Positions 1 to 5,163 of a stretch of 5,409 nt of DNA are shown in pieces. Source of the DNA: Clostridiales bacterium (GTDB taxonomy: Bacteria; Bacillota; Clostridia; Christensenellales; Aristaeellaceae). The stretch is from NCBI GenBank assembly GCA_012522875.1, contig JAAYJP010000059.1, forward strand, positions 1 to 5,409. Reading direction: 5' to 3'. The stretch's first letter is position 1, and each line of letters begins with the position of its first letter. The notes under the pieces were generated by a model. The model ran no database searches, was not told the origin of the DNA, and saw only the letters and a list, made by a program, of their open reading frames with translations. Position numbers and translations under genes: made by a program.

Positions 1-890
1 ACGTTATAGCAGATGCGGTGATGGCCAGGCAGGCTGCCCTCATTGGCGATGTTGTGCTGAAACCCGAACCCGTTGATCATGGGCCGGTCGTTTTCTGCGC
101 CCAGGATGGTCCAGGTGCCGCAGGAAAGGATAGCGGTATCCGCTCCTGCCGGCGCCGCCAAAAACGCGGATGCTGTATCGTGTTCGCAGACCGCCACATG
201 GCGAAACGGCTTGAGCTGCCACTGCCTCAGGAAAGGCGCGGATGCCTGGCCAACAATGCTTCCCGGCATGACGATGGGTGCGAACATCTCGCGGCTTATG
301 TTCAGCAGCTGCAGCAGCTCCTCAATCCAGTCCCTGCTGTCCCAGTCCAGCATCTGCGTTTCCGCTGCGACAGAATACTCGGTATATTGCTCCCCGGTGA
401 GGTAGTAGCCCAGCAGATCAGGCAAAAACAGCAGCCGTTCCGCACGGTCAAGCCAGGCATCTTCCCGGTCTTCCCGCATGGCAGCCAGCTGCATGAAGGT
501 GTTGAAGGGTGCCAGCTGGTTGCCAGTGAGCCGATACAGCGCCTGAGGGCTTATTCTGCGGTATATGGCGTCCTCATGGCGGCGTGTGCGCGGATCCCTG
601 TAGGAACGGACCGGCTGCAGAAGGCTGCCTGCCGGGCTGATAAAGGAAAAATCGTTGTTGAAGCTGTCAATGCCAAAGGAATCAAAAGGCCGGCTGGCCG
701 CTGCCTTCAAAAGCCCTGTGCACATCTGGCCGAAAATATACAGAAAATCCCAATACAGACCCTCCCCCAATTGGATGATGTGATTGGGAAAGGCATGCGC
801 CTGGGACAGGGTGAGCTTTGACCCGTCAAAGCTTCCGCGGCAGATTTTGCCGCTGGAAGCCCCAAGGTCAAAGGCCAGATACTCCCTCAT
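1..890 (-). CDS. FGGY-family kinase, rhamnulokinase (RhaB)-like, N-terminal 296 residues (3' end beyond the window)
   Basis: The minus-strand frame from the ATG at 890 stays open to the left edge, giving 296 codons of a protein that should be about 470-490 aa. Similarity to E. coli RhaB is easy to see in order: FDLGASSGKI (7-16, phosphate loop), SYRDPRTRRHE (96-106), LTGNQLAPFNTFMQL (121-135), LPDLLGYYLTGE (156-167), CEHDTASAFLA (235-245) with catalytic Asp238, SCGTWTILG (256-264), and NIANEG (280-285). RhaB-type enzymes phosphorylate a ketose at C1 with ATP in the cytoplasm. One conserved patch differs: IDSFNNDF (74-81) stands where rhamnulokinases have IDTWGVDF; the Asp is kept but Trp-Gly-Val is replaced by Phe-Asn-Asn beside the sugar site. 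A weak GAGG (903-900), overlapping the aldolase stop, lies 9 nt before the ATG. It follows the aldolase by 11 bp, the pairing seen in rhamnose and fucose operons. The subfamily is clear; rhamnulose as substrate is doubtful. Confidence 0.9.
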   Translation of the reverse strand, partial: MREYLAFDLGASSGKICRGSFDGSKLTLSQAHAFPNHIIQLGEGLYWDFLYIFGQMCTGLLKAAASRPFDSFGIDSFNNDFSFISPAGSLLQPVRSYRDPRTRRHEDAIYRRISPQALYRLTGNQLAPFNTFMQLAAMREDREDAWLDRAERLLFLPDLLGYYLTGEQYTEYSVAAETQMLDWDSRDWIEELLQLLNISREMFAPIVMPGSIVGQASAPFLRQWQLKPFRHVAVCEHDTASAFLAAPAGADTAILSCGTWTILGAENDRPMINGFGFQHNIANEGSLPGHHRICYN

Positions 891-901
891 CAGGCCCCGC
901 C

Positions 902-1507
902 TCAGATAAGGGATTTGGCGATGCCGCAATAAGCGTCCGCTTCAATGCGCTCCAGCATCGAGTACGCCATGAACAAATCCGGGCCAGACACCACCACGCC
1001 GTGCTTTTCCTGAATGACACCGATGGGCTTGCGCTCCGCCAGTTCACGCCGGGCATCGAAGTACTCGAATACCTTTTGCGCCAGTTCCGGCGTATACGCC
1101 TTGGTATAGGGGATGCATTCCACAACGCCCCGTCCCATGGTCGCCTCCGTCACATTGGGGATGGGCCTGGCGAAAGCGATGTAGGGCATACAGTGAAAAG
1201 GATGGGCATGGATGGTGGCGCCGATATTCTCAAACCGGGACAGGAGCATGATGTGCATATCACTTTCCCGGGACAGCCTGCCGCTGCCCTCCAGGATGTT
1301 CTCATCGTAGTCAATCAGCAGGATATCCTCAGGCTCAAGGCAGCAGTGCTTTCGCTCGGACATCAGGGACGGGGTGATCAGGATGCGGTTTTCATCGGCC
1401 CGCACAGCGAAATTGCCGCCCGCGGCGTTGGTCAGCCGGCGCTCCCACATGTTCCTGGCGGTGATGCACATTTCCTCCCGGATATCCGGATATGACAGTT
1501 TATCCAT
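902..1507 (-). CDS. Class II aldolase/adducin-fold protein, FucA/AraD-like zinc enzyme
   Basis: This 201-aa protein is slightly shorter than E. coli FucA (215 aa). The family uses zinc to cleave ketose 1-phosphates to dihydroxyacetone phosphate plus an aldehyde (FucA, RhaD), to epimerise pentulose 5-phosphates (AraD), or to dehydrate (MtnB). Visible zinc ligands are H100 and H102 in IHAHP (99-103) and H169 in EKHGVV (167-172). Glu81 in LSRESDMH (78-85) matches the catalytic Glu of FucA (PSSE). GGN (30-32) matches the glycine/asparagine turn that binds substrate phosphate. Several phosphate-contact residues differ from FucA: Ala29 for Thr, Ser47-Leu48 for Thr-Gly, and Arg80 for the second Ser. 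The C-terminal tail of FucA is absent. Start: ATG at 1507 with AAGGAG (1518-1513) 5 nt upstream. The gene lies 17 bp after the PfkB gene and 11 bp before a RhaB-like kinase, which favours a sugar-phosphate aldolase over the other activities. Confidence 0.88.
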   Translation of the reverse strand: MDKLSYPDIREEMCITARNMWERRLTNAAGGNFAVRADENRILITPSLMSERKHCCLEPEDILLIDYDENILEGSGRLSRESDMHIMLLSRFENIGATIHAHPFHCMPYIAFARPIPNVTEATMGRGVVECIPYTKAYTPELAQKVFEYFDARRELAERKPIGVIQEKHGVVVSGPDLFMAYSMLERIEADAYCGIAKSLI

Positions 1508-1524
1508 TTCTTCTCCTTTTCGCG

Positions 1525-2457
1525 TCAGATCAGCGCAATGCTGACAGAATCCATGAGCTCCCGGGCCCTTTGGGGCTCAAATCCCACCGACAGGGGGTTC
1601 TCAGCTTTGGCCGCTGCGACAGCGGTAGCGTAGCGGATGGTATCCTCCATGGCAAAACCCCGGCTAAACGCGTGCATGAGGCCGGCCATGTAGCAGTCGC
1701 CGCAGCCCACCGTGTTGTATACCGCCACCCGCGGCGCTGCGGCGTGGTAGAGCTTGTCCCCCGCGCGCACCAGGGATCCTCCCCCGCCCAGGGAAACGGC
1801 GATAATTTCGATCCCCAGCCCGTCCAGCTCCCCAATGGCCTTTGCCACCTCCTGGAGGCTTGTGGGTACCCTGCCGGCCAGCGCCGCCAGCTCGTCCAGG
1901 TTGGGCTTGATGAGAAACGGCTTGCGGGTGATGCCGGCTTTCAGGGTCTCCCCGCTGGCGTCCAGGTACACCCTGAGGTTTTTATGCGACAGCCTTTCCA
2001 GAATCCAGGCATAGATGTCCCGCCCCCGGAAATTGGAGACATCTCCTGAGAGCAGCAGGTCATCCCCTGGCTGGATCTCCCGGGTCATCACATCCATCAG
2101 CGCAGATAATTGCTCATCATCCGGCATCGGGCCTGTCTGGGCGATCAGGGTGCAGTCCCTGGACGCTTCCTCCACCAGCAGGTAATTGTCCCGGCTTTCC
2201 TGCCCTTCCCCATGAACAAAGTGGGTGGAAACCCCTGCCTCGCCAAGCATCTCCAGGATTTTTTCGCCATTTCGCCCAAAGGTGAAGCCGAAGGCACGGG
2301 AATCGGTGCCCATCAGTTTCAGGTTGGCCGATACATGCGTTCCTTTTCCGCCCACTGAAACCGCTGTCGCCCTGAGGCGGTTGGTGACATTGCGCTCCAG
2401 GCGGCCCAGATAGAAAATGTGGTCGATGGCCGGATTGAGGGTCAGCGTGTTGATCAT
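1525..2457 (-). CDS. PfkB-family kinase, 1-phosphofructokinase/LacC (tagatose-6-phosphate kinase) type
   Basis: This 310-aa cytoplasmic kinase has the normal length of FruK/LacC enzymes, which phosphorylate a ketose monophosphate to the bisphosphate with ATP. It opens with MINTLTLNPAID, as FruK and LacC do, then has GGKGTHVSANLKLMG (36-50, PfkB signature 1), SRDNYLL (88-94, matching TRINVKL of FruK), IKPNLDEL (183-190), SLGGGGSL (222-229), and NTVGCGDCYMAGL (248-260) with catalytic Asp254. Unusual residues are His41 where GKGxNV normally has Asn, and Cys252 in GCGD where GAGD is normal. The ATG at 2457 is chosen because it gives the family N-terminus and an ATGA overlap with the stop of the upstream FGGY gene; a GTG at 2475 would add six residues. 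GGGGGGA (2473-2467) is the only Shine-Dalgarno-like stretch and is imperfect, which fits translational coupling. The next gene, 17 bp on, is an aldolase. The likely substrate is a ketose 1- or 6-phosphate; which one is not readable. Confidence 0.92.
   Translation of the reverse strand: MINTLTLNPAIDHIFYLGRLERNVTNRLRATAVSVGGKGTHVSANLKLMGTDSRAFGFTFGRNGEKILEMLGEAGVSTHFVHGEGQESRDNYLLVEEASRDCTLIAQTGPMPDDEQLSALMDVMTREIQPGDDLLLSGDVSNFRGRDIYAWILERLSHKNLRVYLDASGETLKAGITRKPFLIKPNLDELAALAGRVPTSLQEVAKAIGELDGLGIEIIAVSLGGGGSLVRAGDKLYHAAAPRVAVYNTVGCGDCYMAGLMHAFSRGFAMEDTIRYATAVAAAKAENPLSVGFEPQRARELMDSVSIALI
2454..2457 (-). promoter_or_regulatory. ATGA stop/start overlap (translational coupling) between FGGY kinase and PfkB kinase
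   Basis: On the minus strand the TGA stop of the FGGY kinase (2456-2454) shares bases with the ATG of the PfkB gene (2457-2455). This 4-bp overlap commonly lets terminating ribosomes restart on the downstream gene and keeps two products at a fixed ratio. Here it joins two kinases, which supports the idea that they act in the same pathway. Confidence 0.8.
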
Positions 2458-3998
2458 TCCTGCGCGTCCCCCCACCGATCCAAGCGGAACTTGTGCAGCT
2501 CTTCGCCAAAGCTGGCCAGAAGCCCTGACGCATGGGTGAACACCTCATGCAGGCGAAGGTAGGCGGCATGCCGGTCCCTGTCCCACGAAAACGCCCGCCT
2601 TGTTTCATGCAGCGCGGGGATTCCCTGGTAGTCCTCCAGAAGGCCCACCGCCCGGGCGGCGATGGCGGCAGCGCCCAGGGAAGCGGCATCCTGTTCGATG
2701 TTGGTGGTGATCACATTCATGCCAAAAACATCGGCGAACATCTGCATCCAGAAGGGGCTCTTCGCCCCTCCGCCGCAAAAAAGGATGGGGTCGGACAAAG
2801 GCGTGTGCGCCTTGAGGTAAAGGAGCGAACTGCGAAGATTCAGCGCGATGCCCTCCATGGCCGCCCGGATCAGGTCTTCCCGCCGGGAGCCCAGGCTCAG
2901 GTTCAGAAAAGCGCCACGGATATGCATGCTTTCGTCCTGGGATGTTCCCCCCGCCAGGCTGGGATTAAACAGGACGCCGGCTGCCCCCAGGGGGGACTGG
3001 GAGGCCATGTCGCCCATCCGGTCGTACGCGTCCGGCCTGTCCGCGATTTCGCTCAAGAGTGTTTCCTTTACCCACTTGAACGAACTCCCGCCGGCAAAAA
3101 TTGAAAAAGCGGAGGTATACAGGCCCTCCTGGGCGTGTGCAAACACATAGGATTTGTGGACGGGATCCAGCACCGGCTCCCTGGAATTGACGGGAATCCA
3201 GCTGGAGGAACCCAGGGATACATAAACGCCGCCTTCCTGTACGCCCACGGCCCCAAGGGCCATACAGGCGTTGTCCACCGCTCCGCAGGCTACCGGCGTG
3301 CCTTCCATAAGGCCTGTCTCCCGCGCCGCTTTTCCATTCACCCTTCCAATAATGGCATGGGAGGGAACGCGTTCCGGAAAAAGGGACGCATCAATGCCGG
3401 CAGCATCCAGACAGGGCTGCCACATCTCCTCCCGCTTGAGATGATAGGCGCCTGTGCCGGAGGCATAGGAGCGGTCCGTCCTCAACACCCCTGTCAGTTT
3501 CAGGTTGATGTAATCCTTGGAGCCGACAAAACGGCGCGTTCGCCTGAATATTTCAGGCTGATGCTTCTTGAGCCACATGATCTTGAACAGGGAGTAGCAG
3601 GGCGCCGGGAACCCATTCCCAGTGGCCAGGTACCACTCCGCTTCGCTGACCCTGCCGAAAAACGCCTTGCTTTCCTCCTGGGCGCGCGTGTCAGACCAGA
3701 TGGGAACCTGCTCCAGCAGGGGCGCGTTTTCCGCATCCAGCGGGATGGCGACCAGGCTTTGGCCTGAAAGCGCTGCGCCGGCAACATCTGTTGCGGGAAC
3801 GCCTGATGACGCCAGGAGTTTCTTGGTGCTGGCGCACACTGCGGCCCACCAGTCCTCCGGCCTCTGTTCATGGCGCTGGGGGCTTGGGCAATGGGTGCGA
3901 TATTCCACAAAAGCGCTTTCAATAATTCTGAGCGCTTCATCATGGAGCGTGGCTTTGATGCCTCCGGTGCCCAGGTCATAGGCGATAAGATGCGGCAA
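2454..3998 (-). CDS. FGGY-family carbohydrate kinase, xylulokinase-like
   Basis: This 514-aa protein (from the TTG at 3998) has the usual length of FGGY kinases, which transfer phosphate from ATP to a ketose or polyol in the cytoplasm. The first phosphate-binding loop is YDLGTGGIKA (7-16). LSGQSL (77-82) and PIWSDTRAQEE (99-109) match the substrate-side region of xylulokinases. Asp242 in GAVDNACMALG (239-249) is the expected catalytic base. SLGSSSW (261-267) is the second phosphate loop, and CGGGAKSPFWMQMFADV (408-424) is the second FGGY signature, in the ATP domain. QDAASLGAAAIAA (436-448) completes the fold. The sugar-side residues do not name the substrate: GQS replaces the GQMHG seen in classical XylB. 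The 3' end overlaps the PfkB gene by 4 bp (ATGA), so translation of the two is probably coupled. Another ketose kinase of the same superfamily is encoded at the left edge. The family is near certain; xylulose as substrate is only one possibility. Confidence 0.93.
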   Translation of the reverse strand: MPHLIAYDLGTGGIKATLHDEALRIIESAFVEYRTHCPSPQRHEQRPEDWWAAVCASTKKLLASSGVPATDVAGAALSGQSLVAIPLDAENAPLLEQVPIWSDTRAQEESKAFFGRVSEAEWYLATGNGFPAPCYSLFKIMWLKKHQPEIFRRTRRFVGSKDYINLKLTGVLRTDRSYASGTGAYHLKREEMWQPCLDAAGIDASLFPERVPSHAIIGRVNGKAARETGLMEGTPVACGAVDNACMALGAVGVQEGGVYVSLGSSSWIPVNSREPVLDPVHKSYVFAHAQEGLYTSAFSIFAGGSSFKWVKETLLSEIADRPDAYDRMGDMASQSPLGAAGVLFNPSLAGGTSQDESMHIRGAFLNLSLGSRREDLIRAAMEGIALNLRSSLLYLKAHTPLSDPILFCGGGAKSPFWMQMFADVFGMNVITTNIEQDAASLGAAAIAARAVGLLEDYQGIPALHETRRAFSWDRDRHAAYLRLHEVFTHASGLLASFGEELHKFRLDRWGDAQE

Positions 3999-4003
3999 TT
4001 TTA

Positions 4004-4011
4004 TCCTCCCC
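4004..4011 (-). promoter_or_regulatory. Strong Shine-Dalgarno that sets the kinase start at a TTG codon
   Basis: The minus strand reads GGGGAGGA (4011-4004), then TAAAA, then TTG (3998-3996). This places a near-perfect Shine-Dalgarno with a 6-nt gap between its GG and the TTG. The frame could be extended to another TTG at 4025-4023, but that codon lies inside the 3' arm of the stem-loop, has no Shine-Dalgarno, and would add nine residues in front of the usual FGGY N-terminus. Confidence 0.75.
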
Positions 4012-4021
4012 TCAGGGAAAA

Positions 4022-4050
4022 GCAAGCGCGGAATTGCGTGCCGCGCCTGC
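4022..4050 (-). terminator. Stem-loop between dehydrogenase and kinase genes: possible attenuator, weak terminator or processing hairpin
   Basis: Read on the minus strand, GCAGGCGCGG (4050-4041) pairs with CCGCGCTTGC (4031-4022) to form a 10-bp stem with one G-U pair and a 9-nt loop (CACGCAATT). TTTT (4021-4018) follows at once, then CCC. The shape is that of an intrinsic terminator with a short U tract. Because it sits inside an otherwise tight operon, partial termination, or an RNA end that stabilises the upstream message, is more likely than a full stop. It lies 24 nt upstream of the kinase TTG start and 10 nt upstream of its Shine-Dalgarno sequence. The structure was found by reading; no folding energy was computed. 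Confidence 0.55.
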
Positions 4051-4066
4051 TGTCAAGGAATCGGAA

Positions 4067-5143
4067 TCAGAAAACGACGGGTTCCTTCAGTTCCGGGCAT
4101 ACAAACACCTTCATCAGGCTGCGGTTCTTCCGGACCCCATCCCCTCCGTGCAGTTCGTACAGCGCGCTCTTGAGATCGCGCAAAGGCACGGCTTTGGAAT
4201 ACATGGGTTTGGGATCGATGATGCCATATTCAAGCAGTTTGATGGCATCCCCCCAGTTGTTGCCGATGCCGGCACAGGATCCGGAGACTTTCTTCTCTCC
4301 CAGCACAAACTCATAAGGCTCGAGCGCCGCGGTCCTGCCCTGGGGCACGATGCCAAACGCCTCCAGCTTCCCGCCGCGCCTGAGCATCTTGAACGCCTGT
4401 TCATAGGTTTTTTCGCTTCCCACGGATTCAATGACATAGTCCACGCCGATGCCGCCGGTCAGGCGCAGCACCTCGGCCACCGTGTCCGGGGTCTGGTTGC
4501 TGTCGATGACAAAGTCGGCGCCCATTTTTTTGGCAATTTCCAGCCTCTCGGGGTTGGTGCCGATGACGATCACCGGGGCTGCGGCGCGGGCCTTGGCCAG
4601 GGCCCCGTGCAGCACGCCCAGTCCGGTGCCGATGACCGCGACGCTGGCGCCAATGCCGGCGTCCATGCGCTGGCCAGCGTGGATAACCGCAGTCAGCGGC
4701 TCGATAAAGGCAGCGGCCCAGTCGTCCACACTGTCGGGGATCAGGTAACAGTTCTTCCCAGGGGCTCTGACATATTCCGCGAAGCCACCATCCGTGTGGA
4801 TGCCAAGCTGTGTGAATGTCTGGCATAAAAGCCCATCGTTCCGCCTGCAGAAATAGCAGGTGCCGCAGGTGAGGCAGATATCCACCGCCACCCGGTCACC
4901 TTCCTTCACCCCCGTGACATTCTTTCCCACCTTTTCGGCCACGCCCCAGAACTCATGCCCGGTAATCATGGGCAGTTTGTCAGCGGCATAGTTTCCGGTG
5001 TAGATACTCCAGTCCGACCCGCAGATGCCGCACACCTTGACCTTGACCAGAACCTCATCATCGCTGATCCGGGGAACCGGCACCTCGCAGTATTCCATGT
5101 GGTAAGGCGCTTTAACCACCTGCGCCATCATCTTTTCACCCAT
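4067..5143 (-). CDS. Zinc-dependent MDR-family polyol/sugar dehydrogenase (sorbitol/threonine dehydrogenase-like)
   Basis: This 358-aa cytoplasmic oxidoreductase has the normal length of sorbitol/threonine dehydrogenase-type MDR enzymes, which oxidise a secondary alcohol of a polyol or sugar with NAD(P)+. Catalytic-zinc ligands are visible as C41 in CGICGSD (38-44), H63-E64 in TGHEFWG (61-67), and E148 in FIEPL (146-150). Structural-zinc cysteines are C93, C96, C99 and C107. The Rossmann segment VAVIGTGLGVLHG (168-180) has GxGxG rather than the usual GxGxxG, so one residue is missing in the dinucleotide loop. The end of the second strand reads VIVIGTNPER (191-200), with Gly-Thr-Asn in place of the usual NAD-selecting Asp, which hints at NADP use. 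The ATG at 5143 is chosen because AGGGAGGT (5158-5151) sits 8 nt upstream; Met5 and Met6 are less well placed. It follows the isomerase by 20 bp and precedes the FGGY kinase by 68 bp, fitting production of a ketose for phosphorylation. The substrate is unknown. Confidence 0.92.
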   Translation of the reverse strand: MGEKMMAQVVKAPYHMEYCEVPVPRISDDEVLVKVKVCGICGSDWSIYTGNYAADKLPMITGHEFWGVAEKVGKNVTGVKEGDRVAVDICLTCGTCYFCRRNDGLLCQTFTQLGIHTDGGFAEYVRAPGKNCYLIPDSVDDWAAAFIEPLTAVIHAGQRMDAGIGASVAVIGTGLGVLHGALAKARAAAPVIVIGTNPERLEIAKKMGADFVIDSNQTPDTVAEVLRLTGGIGVDYVIESVGSEKTYEQAFKMLRRGGKLEAFGIVPQGRTAALEPYEFVLGEKKVSGSCAGIGNNWGDAIKLLEYGIIDPKPMYSKAVPLRDLKSALYELHGGDGVRKNRSLMKVFVCPELKEPVVF

Positions 5144-5163
5144 CTGGCAAACCTCCCTGGCGC

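Noticed and set aside
18..821. Long plus-strand open frame (267 codons)
   Set aside because: It lies antisense to the RhaB-like kinase, whose frame shows clear family motifs from 890 to the left edge. The plus-strand translation has no recognisable domain and is rich in Arg, Gln, Pro and Gly, as expected for a GC-rich shadow.
818..1495. Plus-strand open frame antisense to the aldolase (225 codons)
   Set aside because: The minus-strand aldolase has all zinc ligands and a Shine-Dalgarno. The plus frame has no family motif and exists because GC-rich coding DNA lacks stops on the opposite strand.
2117..2689. Minus-strand open frame spanning the FGGY/PfkB junction (190 codons)
   Set aside because: It is in a different frame from both kinases. 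Its product is low-complexity Gly, Pro and Arg-rich sequence, while both overlapped frames have full motif sets. There is no sign of a frameshift fusion.
3135..3767. Plus-strand open frame inside the FGGY kinase (210 codons)
   Set aside because: It is a shadow of the kinase coding frame, with no plausible ribosome-binding context or domain.
4034..4828. Plus-strand open frame antisense to the dehydrogenase (264 codons)
   Set aside because: The opposite strand carries an intact 358-aa MDR dehydrogenase. The plus-strand product shows no known fold.
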